A stretch of 26,960 nt of DNA from JAGVWJ01 sp964588555 (lineage in GTDB: Archaea; Micrarchaeota; Micrarchaeia; Anstonellales; Bilamarchaeaceae): assembly GCA_964588555.1 (NCBI GenBank), contig CAZPPT010000015.1:1-26960 (forward strand), given 5' to 3'. A program made the position numbers and the translations under genes. Within the stretch, counting starts at the first letter, position 1, and each line of letters begins with the position of its first letter. Below the pieces are notes generated by a model. That model saw only the letters and a list, made by a program, of their open reading frames with translations, did not search any database and was not told the origin of the DNA. Below are positions 1-5,597 of this stretch, in pieces.

Positions 1-184
1 TTGCCTTGATTCCGACCTCCTCTGCCTTTTCGCACTTCTTGCGCACATACACCTGCGACGGCTTGTCTTCTCCGACAACAACGATGCCAAGCGACGGCTT
101 TTGTGACAGCCGAGCAATACGTAATGCAAGCTCATTGTAGATGCTTTGTGCCGCTTCCTTGCCACTAAGCGTCTGATAATGCAT
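1..184 (-). CDS. folD: FolD, methylenetetrahydrofolate dehydrogenase/cyclohydrolase, N-terminal part
   Basis: Partial gene: 61 codons are visible and the rest lies before base 1. The family interconverts 5,10-methylene- and 10-formyl-tetrahydrofolate in the cytoplasm using NADP. The reading starts MHYQTLSGKEAAQSIY, followed by LGIVVVGEDKPSQVYVRKK and CEKAEEVGI. This matches the FolD N-terminal pattern (LSGK, then VGxDxxSQxYVxxK with the catalytic-region Tyr and Lys). The ATG at 184-182 is about 26 bp from a TATA-like element at 205-214, so the message is probably leaderless. It is transcribed in the same direction as the preceding unknown gene but from its own promoter. Identification is firm; completeness cannot be judged. 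Confidence 0.9.
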   Translation of the reverse strand, partial: MHYQTLSGKEAAQSIYNELALRIARLSQKPSLGIVVVGEDKPSQVYVRKKCEKAEEVGIKA

Positions 185-204
185 AAAAAGAATACTTGGA
201 TGTA

Positions 205-214
205 CTTTAAAAGA
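205..214 (-). promoter_or_regulatory. TATA-like promoter of folD
   Basis: The element TCTTTTAAAG, read on the minus strand, is centred about 26 bp upstream of the folD ATG. This is the spacing expected for an archaeal TATA box serving a leaderless transcript. It lies directly against the stop codon of the upstream gene. Confidence 0.5.
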
Positions 215-1012
215 TTATTCTTTCGTGATCAATAGATAAAGCGCATCAAGAATGGCTGGTGCGTGTTCCATGATACGCATACGCCGCCCATGCGTTTCTT
301 CTGGGAAAAATGAGGTGTGTTCTTTAAGACGCACATAAGCAGCTTCATTACCTTCTCTGATAGGCCATGCCACACCATGCCGTTCACACAGGGACTTTAT
401 CTCTTCGGGCGAACTTTCAGTAAACGGCATTTCCCTAAGCGCCACGAGTTGGTCAAGGAGCGCATCACCGAGGGCGGCATAGAATAAGTCTTCAGCCGGT
501 TTTTCCGCACCGCCTTGCACCGTTTTTCTTAGTTCTGCAAGCTGCGCAAGCCCATTGGGATGATATGCAAAAATACTTGGGGGAAAAAACGCTTCGAATG
601 GCTGTAGTAGCCGTGGAAGTGAACGGTGCGCAAAGGTAATAAGCGTACCTGGGTCAAGAATCCACTGCAAAAATCTTTGAAACCCAAGTTCGAATGACTC
701 AGGGTCGTATGCGGCGCCATATGGAGGATACCGCCTCGCGCATTCTGTTTCCATATTCTGACGGATCACATCAATGAACACCATGCGCCATGAACCGGGG
801 AATGCGCGCTTCCATTTTTTCAAATAGTCCGGCGCGTCGGATGCATGGGTTTCCCTATACCGTGCAAATGCCGCATGACGAATTGCAACGCGCTCATTTG
901 GCGTAAGGCGACTACGGATGCCTTCGCGTAAGGCAGTAAATCGTCCAAATGAATAGGCATTACGTATGCACCTTGCAGTTTCCTGCTGAACTTTCTGATA
1001 ATTCACTGTCAC
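215..1012 (-). CDS. Hypothetical protein, 265 aa, soluble
   Basis: I do not recognise this protein. It has no signal peptide or membrane segment and is rich in aromatic and Arg residues, for example FELGFQRFLQWILDP and SIFAYHPNGL. It ends with a predicted helical stretch, MEHAPAILDALYLLITKE. The reading begins with GTG at 1012-1010, overlapping the stop codon of the upstream small membrane peptide by 4 nt. An AGGTG ribosome site lies at 1014-1018, and a second GTG two codons further in (1006) is equally possible. Close coupling suggests it is the last gene of the cluster beginning at 3558. Function is unknown. Confidence 0.75.
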   Translation of the reverse strand: MTVNYQKVQQETARCIRNAYSFGRFTALREGIRSRLTPNERVAIRHAAFARYRETHASDAPDYLKKWKRAFPGSWRMVFIDVIRQNMETECARRYPPYGAAYDPESFELGFQRFLQWILDPGTLITFAHRSLPRLLQPFEAFFPPSIFAYHPNGLAQLAELRKTVQGGAEKPAEDLFYAALGDALLDQLVALREMPFTESSPEEIKSLCERHGVAWPIREGNEAAYVRLKEHTSFFPEETHGRRMRIMEHAPAILDALYLLITKE

Positions 1013-1242
1013 ACCTGGTCAGGAAGCGGAGGGGGCATCTCATCATCATCCTCAACTGGCGGGGTAACGACCGTGCCATTCGTCTTATTTGGCGTAATTC
1101 CAGGCACATTGACAATGCCGGTAGCTGCAAGGCCGTATCCGATAAGTAAAAGTGCAATAAGGATGGCAATCCCGATCCCAATTACTTTTAGGTGATCGGA
1201 CTTCCTTGTTTTTTCCGGTGGAACCAAAACGATATCTTTCAT
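1009..1242 (-). CDS. Small single-pass membrane protein with DDD..PPPLPD tail (copy 2)
   Basis: A 77-aa protein with a basic N-terminus (PEKTRKSDHLK), one hydrophobic helix (about residues 18-40) and a short polar tail ending EDDDEMPPPLPDQV. The positive-inside rule places the tail outside the cell. It is clearly paralogous to the peptide at 1444-1650: both share the pattern GYxLAxxGI, then GI(T/S)P, then DDD and PPPLPD. I chose the ATG at 1242 because AAGGTGA sits 6-7 nt before it. A longer TTG-initiated reading from 1263 lacks support. No function is known; an anchor or recognition tag for a surface protein is speculation. Confidence 0.75.
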   Translation of the reverse strand: MKDIVLVPPEKTRKSDHLKVIGIGIAILIALLLIGYGLAATGIVNVPGITPNKTNGTVVTPPVEDDDEMPPPLPDQV

Positions 1243-1286
1243 AAGATTCACCTTGTTTGACAAGCAGCAAAAAAACTACAATCAAT

Positions 1287-1395
1287 GTGACCGAAGGGAC
1301 CCCGCAGCAAGCTGGCGGGGTATGCCCCATTCGGTCACAACTTTGAAAAACTGGGTTCATACCCCGTTGCTTGCAACGAAACCCAGTTTTTCAAA
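1287..1395. repeat. Composite inverted repeat between the two PPPLPD peptide genes
   Basis: Two adjacent strong hairpins fill this gap. Hairpin A pairs GTGACCGAA (1287-1295) with TTCGGTCAC (1330-1338) and, inside it, ACCCCGC (1299-1305) with GCGGGGT (1315-1321). Hairpin B has a perfect 16-bp stem, 1342-1357 with 1380-1395, and a nested GTTGC/GCAAC-type stem at 1365-1378. In addition CGGGGTATG (1316-1324) is the reverse complement of CATACCCCG (1358-1366), so the hairpins could exchange partners. It could act as an attenuator, an RNA-processing site or a palindromic repeat element; the sequence alone does not decide. Confidence 0.7.
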
Positions 1396-1443
1396 TCAAT
1401 CTCCTTGTAAAACCACCTTACAATATCACACCTAATTAATAAT

Positions 1444-1650
1444 TTATACTCTTCTCCATACAGCCGCGTAATCAGGGAGCGGCGGGGGCGTATCGTCATC
1501 CCCTTCTGCAGGGACGAAATCAGGTTGCGGGCTTATCCCTTCGATGTAAATAATACCGCTAAGCGCAAGCACATACCCTGCCATAAGCAGGATGATGAGC
1601 ACTGCAAGAATTCCTAGTATGATCGTCGACCACGTTGTTTTTCCATCCAT
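1444..1650 (-). CDS. Small single-pass membrane protein with DDD..PPPLPD tail (copy 1)
   Basis: A 68-aa protein: short N-terminus MDGKTTWS, one hydrophobic helix (about residues 8-33), the segment GIIYIEGISP, then an acidic/proline tail with DDDTPPPLPD and a final YAAVWRRV. It is a paralog of the peptide at 1009-1242. The ATG at 1650 is preceded by GAGGTG, which lies next to the stop codon (TAG, 1663-1665) of the upstream secreted protein. Translation is therefore probably coupled to that gene. Function is unknown. The shared tail and tight linkage suggest it works with the 631-aa surface protein. Confidence 0.8.
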   Translation of the reverse strand: MDGKTTWSTIILGILAVLIILLMAGYVLALSGIIYIEGISPQPDFVPAEGDDDTPPPLPDYAAVWRRV

Positions 1651-1662
1651 ATAAGCACCTCG

Positions 1663-3558
1663 CTAGCGTAGTGTACAGCTTGCATTGACCTTAACAAAAT
1701 AGCCAGTGCCAACTGCAGTTGTCGTTGCTTGTATATACTCTTCTTCACTCGTATTATAGCCCCATGGCCCATGAGTAACGGCACAGGTAGAAAGAAGCGC
1801 GCTTAGGTTTTCTTCAGATGCTGAAGAGCCGATCTGGTTCCAGCCAGGAAGAAGACCAAAACCCCCCGCATCAAACGGTCGGCCGCGCACAGTAATCGTA
1901 CAATCTTCCACTGCCTTAAACCAATATCCTTTTCCTGGTTCAAAGGAGGTCACCCGCGTCCAGTTCTGAAGCGCTGCGTCAAAATACCACGGCCTGCGCG
2001 GCGTAATGAAGCGCGAGCATGTTGAGTTCACTTCCATGTCCTTAAGCGGAATAGAAAACAGGTTCCAACCACGTACAAGCGGTATTGAAATCGTGACCTC
2101 TCCGGGAACACATGTGCCGTCCTGGCACACCTGCCCACCAGGGCAGTTCGCACGCTCAACAAAAAGGCCCCCGCTTGGCGAACAGTACACTTCATCAATC
2201 GTTATGTTCGTAAGGCATGCATCAGTTCGGTTAATGACAAGGGTGCCGCCCTGCCGTACCTCAACAGTGCCACGGCGGCCATAGTCACGGCCGCCATCAC
2301 TATCAATACATGAAATGGAAACGCATGCGCCATTGAGGCACGTACGGTTTGCAGCACAATTCAGGATTGTTGAGGAGGGTTGATTTGCCGAACAATAATA
2401 TTCACGGACGCTGCCTGAATCCAGGCACGTATCGTTCGCACGGTCGGTACTGATGATGTTTCCCTGCGGATCGCGTATTTCAAATAAGACCGAGCCGTTT
2501 ACCGTAACGTTTATCCCACCGTCCGTATCAGTGCATGAACGACTTACTGTCCCAGGTATGCATCGGCCACCTGAACACATGAAGTTTGCAGGGCAGGTGA
2601 AATTACCTGAGGTACGCGACCCCCCCGTACAATAATATTCAGTAACCGTATCAAAAGCGGCACACGTATCGTTCAGCGTATCTGAGCGAAACGGGATCCC
2701 GTCAAACGGATCCTCATAATCCTGCTGCGTTGAGCCGACCAGGCCGATATTTTGCGCATCCGTATCATAACACATGAGTACGGGAGTTACACAAAAGCCG
2801 CTTAACGCATTGCAAAGCTGCCCTGCCGAACACTGGCTGTCGTCCTGGCAGGGAATTGAGATGCGCCTGCAAAGGCCGTTGCTACAGGCCATGTTTGCGC
2901 CGCATGAGATGTTCTGGGCACCTGCTGTTGAAGCGCTTTGGCAGATTGCCTCCTGTACAACTGAAGTGGAACTGCACTGGTCAGTGCCTGAAGGCGTAGG
3001 CTGGGCAAATAGGTCAATGTCAGTGCCAGCCTGCACGGATTCGACCGAAGTAGTAGTAACGGTGGTGGCGCTGTTGACATTTGTGCCGTCCGGGTCGTTG
3101 CATACCAAAAGTGAGCCGACATTGACGGTAAATACTGCCTGTGCGACACCCGGGTGGGTACACGTACAGGATGATGAGTCCAATGGGTTAGTGCACTGCA
3201 CGGTTGATGAATGCCTTATTTCGGTAAGCGTAAGGGTCGTCCCGACAATTGCGTTTGTGGATGCTTCGTTTACGAAAAAGGAGGCGCTGTCGCCGACGGA
3301 CAACGTACGGTCGACCACGACGGTGGAACCGGAATAAACGATAAGACGTGCGCTAGAGGCAGCCGTATCAAGCTCGCATTGGTTGAGGAGCGGGTTGTAC
3401 TGCACGGATGCAGACGTACGCGAAAGCTCGACATCATAATTCTCAAGCTTAAATAGGATTGAATTGACCGGGCCGTAGGTATAGGTGGCAGAAAAAACAT
3501 ATCCTGAAAAGAATGCAAGAAGAAGCACTATAGTAAATATATATCTACTATTACGCAT
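1663..3558 (-). CDS. Secreted Cys-rich repeat surface protein, 631 aa
   Basis: The N-terminus is a signal peptide (hydrophobic residues 6-22, likely cleaved near VFSA). Four repeats follow, at about residues 153-230, 263-333, 342-412 and 417-483. They share the pattern CxDxD near the start, then a central Cys, (Y/V)YC, and a closing C-x5-C-x3-4-G-x-C; the first is the most degenerate. Residues 489-631 hold two copies of a different module: GWNLFSIPL ... GYWFKAVEDCTITVRG and GWNQIGSS ... GYFVKVNASCTL. Even Cys numbers per repeat suggest disulfides outside the cell. There is no C-terminal membrane helix, so anchoring may come from the neighbouring small membrane peptides. The ATG at 3558 is 27 bp from a TATA-like box (leaderless). 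Similar repeats are common in uncharacterised secreted proteins of small-genome archaea; binding partner unknown. Confidence 0.8.
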   Translation of the reverse strand: MRNSRYIFTIVLLLAFFSGYVFSATYTYGPVNSILFKLENYDVELSRTSASVQYNPLLNQCELDTAASSARLIVYSGSTVVVDRTLSVGDSASFFVNEASTNAIVGTTLTLTEIRHSSTVQCTNPLDSSSCTCTHPGVAQAVFTVNVGSLLVCNDPDGTNVNSATTVTTTSVESVQAGTDIDLFAQPTPSGTDQCSSTSVVQEAICQSASTAGAQNISCGANMACSNGLCRRISIPCQDDSQCSAGQLCNALSGFCVTPVLMCYDTDAQNIGLVGSTQQDYEDPFDGIPFRSDTLNDTCAAFDTVTEYYCTGGSRTSGNFTCPANFMCSGGRCIPGTVSRSCTDTDGGINVTVNGSVLFEIRDPQGNIISTDRANDTCLDSGSVREYYCSANQPSSTILNCAANRTCLNGACVSISCIDSDGGRDYGRRGTVEVRQGGTLVINRTDACLTNITIDEVYCSPSGGLFVERANCPGGQVCQDGTCVPGEVTISIPLVRGWNLFSIPLKDMEVNSTCSRFITPRRPWYFDAALQNWTRVTSFEPGKGYWFKAVEDCTITVRGRPFDAGGFGLLPGWNQIGSSASEENLSALLSTCAVTHGPWGYNTSEEEYIQATTTAVGTGYFVKVNASCTLR

Positions 3559-3578
3559 TATAGGTTTCTCTCAAGAAC

Positions 3579-3590
3579 TATTTAAAAATG
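3579..3590. promoter_or_regulatory. Shared bidirectional TATA box (surface protein gene / tRNA-Ile)
   Basis: The element ATTTAAAAAT is nearly symmetric and centred near 3585. It is about 27 bp from the ATG of the minus-strand surface protein (3558) and about 27 bp from the first base of tRNA-Ile (3612). It is the only TATA-like element in the 53-bp gap, so it probably serves both directions. Confidence 0.55.
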
Positions 3591-3650
3591 TTCGGTATAG
3601 GATACTCGTAAGGGCCCGTAGCTCAGCCCGGTTAGAGCGCCGGTCTTATA

Positions 3651-3688
3651 TGTCCAGCTCTAATACATATTAGATTTACGACTGAGTT
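3651..3688 (+). other. tRNA-Ile intron 1, anticodon loop (37/38), 38 nt
   Basis: Canonical bulge-helix-bulge. Exon CTTA (3645-3648) pairs with TGAG (3683-3686) using one G-U pair. The 3-nt bulges are TA|T on the 5' side and TT|A on the 3' side. Inside, GTC (3652-3654) pairs with GAC and a CTAATA/TATTAG hairpin forms. The position and geometry match the standard archaeal splicing-endonuclease substrate. Confidence 0.85.
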
Positions 3689-3710
3689 AGCCGGAAGTCT
3701 GGAGTTCAAA

Positions 3711-3819
3711 AGTCGAGCCTTCTTTTAGAAAAACCAAAGCAGCGGTTTACGCGGTTTTTGGGGCTCGACCTTTTTAACATTAGAAAGGTTGAAGATTCTA
3801 AAAAGGGCGAAACTGACTT
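3711..3819 (+). other. tRNA-Ile intron 2, T loop (59/60), 109 nt
   Basis: The T-loop reads TTCAAA (3705-3710) and is then interrupted; T3820 and the T-stem half CTCCA resume after 109 nt. The central helix is weak: T3706-A3816, C3707-G3815 and A3708-T3814, with one mismatch, between bulges AA|A and TT|T. Internally GTCGAGCC (3712-3719) pairs with GGCTCGAC, enclosing AAAAACC/GGTTTTT, and a second hairpin TTAGAA/TTCTAA lies towards the 3' end. The exact splice sites are inferred from the tRNA fold. The intron sits outside the canonical position. Confidence 0.75.
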
Positions 3820-3833
3820 TCTCCACGGGCCCA

Positions 3834-3851
3834 ATTTATTTTCTTTGTTTC
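3834..3851 (+). terminator. T-rich terminator after tRNA-Ile
   Basis: The T-rich run ATTTATTTTCTTTGTTT starts directly after the discriminator base. Archaeal RNA polymerase terminates at such tracts. The following 75 bases up to tRNA-Gly show nothing else except its TATA element. Confidence 0.45.
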
Positions 3852-3887
3852 CCGTTTCCGGTTTCCTGTTTTGGGCCCTAATGACAT

Positions 3888-3900
3888 ATTATTTAAAAAA
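3888..3900 (+). promoter_or_regulatory. TATA-like promoter of tRNA-Gly
   Basis: ATTTAAAAAA lies about 30 bp upstream of the first base of tRNA-Gly (3928), consistent with a start a few bases before the mature 5' end. Confidence 0.45.
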
Positions 3901-3942
3901 AGATTCGAATCATCTATTACTTCTTAAGCGTCTGTAGTCTAG

Positions 3943-3985
3943 AGCTTTGTGCTGACGCACAAATTTTGTCAGCAAAAGCTGACAA
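3943..3985 (+). other. tRNA-Gly intron 1, D loop, 43 nt
   Basis: Inserted after position 15 of the D loop. The exon GTC (3937-3939) pairs with GAC (3981-3983), with one T-T mismatch closing the helix. The 3-nt bulges are AG|A and AA|T, and the inner helix is GCTTT (3944-3948) with AAAGC (3975-3979). Alternative hairpins exist: TTTGTGC/GCACAAA (3946-3963), and TTGTCAGC/GCTGACAA (3966-3985). GCTGAC occurs twice and GTCAGC once between, so the RNA can fold in competing ways. Confidence 0.75.
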
Positions 3986-4006
3986 TGGTAGGATCTTAGC
4001 CTTCCA

Positions 4007-4115
4007 TTTTTAGGAATTGAACTGGCCGTTTTGGGCCGCCTTTTCCTAAACATTAATGTCGCGCTACGACATTATGCCCATTGTTCGAAGTTATTCGAAC
4101 AATAGGGAAGCGGAA
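4007..4115 (+). other. tRNA-Gly intron 2, anticodon loop (37/38), 109 nt
   Basis: The exon ends with A37 (4006) and resumes at A38 (4116). The central helix is imperfect: C4001-G4113, T4002-G4112 and C4004-G4110, with one mismatch. The intron holds three hairpins: TTTAGGAA/TTCCTAAA, AATGTCG/CGACATT, and a strong TTGTTCGAA/TTCGAACAA near the 3' end. A shifted pairing of TTCC with GGAA exists but would break the anticodon stem after splicing, so I reject it. Confidence 0.75.
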
Positions 4116-4136
4116 AGCTAATGACCCGGGTTCAAA

Positions 4137-4322
4137 GCCATAGCCCTTTCTTTCCAAAAGAAAGGGCTGAGTCATTCACCCCAAAGAAAGGCGTTTGATT
4201 CGCATATACAATAAACTGCCGACGCATTGAGCTAAAAGCGAGATGCGTCTACAAGGCCGTCTTGAAGAATACTCTTTGAGACTAGGCCGGCTGTTTCCTA
4301 TTAGTATATACGTGGTAGAAAC
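4137..4322 (+). other. tRNA-Gly intron 3, T loop (59/60), 186 nt
   Basis: The T-loop TTCAAA (4131-4136) is interrupted by 186 nt and resumes with T4323 and CCCGG. The exon TTC pairs with GAA (4318-4320) next to the splice point. The intron has a perfect 12-bp hairpin with a 3-nt loop (4142-4153 with 4157-4168), a GACGCAT/ATGCGTC stem (4221-4249), and a GGCC-closed arm at about 4255-4289. No homing-endonuclease reading frame is present. It could contain a separate small RNA, but I see no clear promoter inside. Confidence 0.72.
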
Positions 4323-4336
4323 TCCCGGCGGACGCA

Positions 4337-4352
4337 TTTTTCTTATTTTTGT
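4337..4352 (+). terminator. T-rich terminator after tRNA-Gly
   Basis: Directly after the discriminator the strand reads TTTTTCTTATTTTTG, a typical archaeal oligo-T termination signal. Confidence 0.5.
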
Positions 4353-4385
4353 TGCTAAAGAAGGTTTTTTAGTATAACAAAAGAT

Positions 4386-4397
4386 AATTTTTAAAGA
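4386..4397 (+). promoter_or_regulatory. TATA-like promoter of the lipoprotein gene
   Basis: AATTTTTAAAG lies about 40 bp upstream of the ATG at 4432. This leaves a short leader that carries a G-rich ribosome site (AGGGGGG, about 4419-4426). Confidence 0.45.
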
Positions 4398-4431
4398 TTG
4401 CTATTAATTATATTACTAGGGGGGTTAAAAA

Positions 4432-5577
4432 ATGAAACGCGTTATTACAGTCTTGTTAGTAGTTTTTCTTTTTGCAGGTTGTATTTCAATATCAGGCGAG
4501 CAAGTAGTTGAACGAGATGGCACTTCACTTGTAACACAAGAAATGGATATGAGCGCACTTATATCAACGCTTGAATCATACCAGCAATCTTCTAAAAGTT
4601 ATTCGACAGATATAAAACCTGATCCGACATTTAATGAAGGAGAATATGCTATACTAGCGGATGCTGCTTCAAAGGGCATTGTAGTTGATATTAGCGGCGA
4701 TAGAAAGGTTAATGCAAACAGTTATGGATCGCTTAATTTTTACATTCTCAACAGCAACAGTTATACAATACGAAATGTAAATGTAGAGATAAAAGGTACA
4801 TTTGTAGGTGAATCATTATATGGTAGGGCAACTGCTGTTGGAGACATTGATTCACAGAAGAGTACTACGCAATACATTTCCTTTAATGTTGCAAAGGTTA
4901 CTCCTGGCACTTATCCCGCATATTTTGTAATTACGTATCTTGATGATAAAAACGTAAAGCAAACAGTAGTACACAAGACCAGCTTTACGGTAGAGGCTGG
5001 AGCTGAAACTCCTGATCCATTCAAAAGCCTTGATTCGGGCATTGGGGATATATGCAAGAATGCAACGGCGAAGGACCGTGAATTAACCTGTACATATGAA
5101 AAGGGAATAATGACACTTTCTAAAAAGATAAAACCAGGCGAAGAATATAAATTCAAAACAGAAAATAGATTCCCATATGTTGTATACAAAGTTACGCTTG
5201 AAAAGCTACCAACACTTTCAGAAGGCGATCTGACTAGTTTAGGCGCAGGCAACTCGCTGTATGGAAGTACTGCCCCAACTACTACGCCAAGCATTAAGTT
5301 TACAGACCCACAGGCAAAGGTAAGTGCTGCATCACTTAAACTTCTTAATGCAAAAATTACCCATTCCATTCGCATGCCTGGGGAGATTACATTAGCAAAG
5401 AATGGTAAAATCGAGGACAATAAGGCAATCTATGACATACTGGGGCTTATGGAGGAAGGCCAAACAATAGAAGTAGAGTCACAAGAGCTTGATAGTATTG
5501 CGATTGCACTTGGAGCACTAGCTGGGGTGGCTGTGATACTAATAATTGGATTCTTCTTATTAGCTAGAAGCCAATAA
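4432..5577 (+). CDS. Lipoprotein with C-terminal membrane helix, 381 aa
   Basis: The N-terminus is a lipoprotein signal: MKR, a hydrophobic stretch, and lipobox FAGC with Cys17. The mature part starts polar and holds a beta-rich domain at about residues 80-195 (RKVNANSYGSLNFYILN, TPGTYPAYFVITYLDD) resembling the Ig-like or CARDB-like folds of archaeal surface proteins. A Thr/Ser-rich patch lies around 275-290. The last 25 residues form a membrane helix (IALGALAGVAVILIIGFFLLA) with a short tail, so the protein would be held at both ends. Base use is visibly more A/T-rich than in neighbouring genes. A strong G-rich ribosome site supports the start. Specific function unknown. Confidence 0.8.
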   Translation: MKRVITVLLVVFLFAGCISISGEQVVERDGTSLVTQEMDMSALISTLESYQQSSKSYSTDIKPDPTFNEGEYAILADAASKGIVVDISGDRKVNANSYGSLNFYILNSNSYTIRNVNVEIKGTFVGESLYGRATAVGDIDSQKSTTQYISFNVAKVTPGTYPAYFVITYLDDKNVKQTVVHKTSFTVEAGAETPDPFKSLDSGIGDICKNATAKDRELTCTYEKGIMTLSKKIKPGEEYKFKTENRFPYVVYKVTLEKLPTLSEGDLTSLGAGNSLYGSTAPTTTPSIKFTDPQAKVSAASLKLLNAKITHSIRMPGEITLAKNGKIEDNKAIYDILGLMEEGQTIEVESQELDSIAIALGALAGVAVILIIGFFLLARSQ

Positions 5578-5597
5578 TATTTTTTATTACTTTTTTA
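5578..5597. terminator. T/A-rich convergent terminator region
   Basis: Repeated T-runs follow the lipoprotein stop codon (TTTTTTATTACTTTTTTATA). They are followed at once by the end of the minus-strand nuclease gene. The tracts suit termination of the plus-strand transcript. Confidence 0.4.

Larger units (their letters stand above)
3612..3833 (+). tRNA. tRNA-Ile(UAU), two introns
   Basis: The spliced tRNA is 75 nt, made from 3612-3650, 3689-3710 and 3820-3833. The acceptor GGGCCCG (3612-3618) pairs with CGGGCCC (3826-3832), and the discriminator is A3833 with no CCA encoded. The D stem is GCTC/GAGC. The anticodon stem CCGGT (3640-3644) pairs with GCCGG (3690-3694), and the T stem TGGAG (3700-3704) with CTCCA (3821-3825). 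The loop after C32-T33 gives anticodon TAT at 3647-3649. GGGCCCGTAGCTCAGCC is a typical archaeal tRNA-Ile start, supporting isoleucine. Most archaea read AUA with a modified CAU anticodon; UAU is known from only a few lineages (from memory, Nanoarchaeum and Korarchaeum). The intron placed between 37 and 38 forms a good bulge-helix-bulge, which fixes the anticodon. Confidence 0.88.
3928..4336 (+). tRNA. tRNA-Gly(UCC), three introns
   Basis: The spliced tRNA is 71 nt, made from 3928-3942, 3986-4006, 4116-4136 and 4323-4336. The acceptor GCGTCTG (3928-3934) pairs with CGGACGC (4329-4335), and the discriminator is A4336 with no CCA. The D stem is GTCT (3937-3940) with GGAT (3991-3994). The anticodon stem TTAGC (3996-4000, plus C4001 at position 32) pairs with GCTAA (4117-4121), and the T stem CCGGG (4126-4130) pairs with CCCGG (4324-4328). 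The anticodon TCC is at 4003-4005. D-loop AG-TGGTA and T-loop TTCAAA-T are only complete after splicing. The introns total 338 of 409 nt. Every stem closes without mismatch apart from G-U pairs, so the gene looks functional rather than a pseudogene. Confidence 0.87.

Noticed and set aside
1287..1395. Terminal inverted repeats of an insertion sequence or a CRISPR unit
   Set aside because: No transposase frame fits between the arms, and no regularly spaced direct repeats are seen here or elsewhere in the window.
2774..3337. A 187-codon open frame on the plus strand
   Set aside because: It lies fully antisense to the secreted Cys-rich protein, whose signal peptide, repeats and promoter are convincing; no ribosome site or promoter for the antisense frame.
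3485..3673. Open frame crossing the tRNA-Ile 5' half
   Set aside because: It overlaps a tRNA gene that folds well and the start of the surface protein gene; no protein features.
4002..4117. Alternative splicing of tRNA-Gly intron 2 using TTCC/GGAA as central helix
   Set aside because: The pairing is perfect, but cutting there would remove G39 and break the anticodon stem.
3612..4336. tRNA pseudogenes or split (trans-spliced) tRNAs
   Set aside because: All stems pair in order on one strand and introns have bulge-helix-bulge ends, so intact intron-containing genes are the simpler reading.
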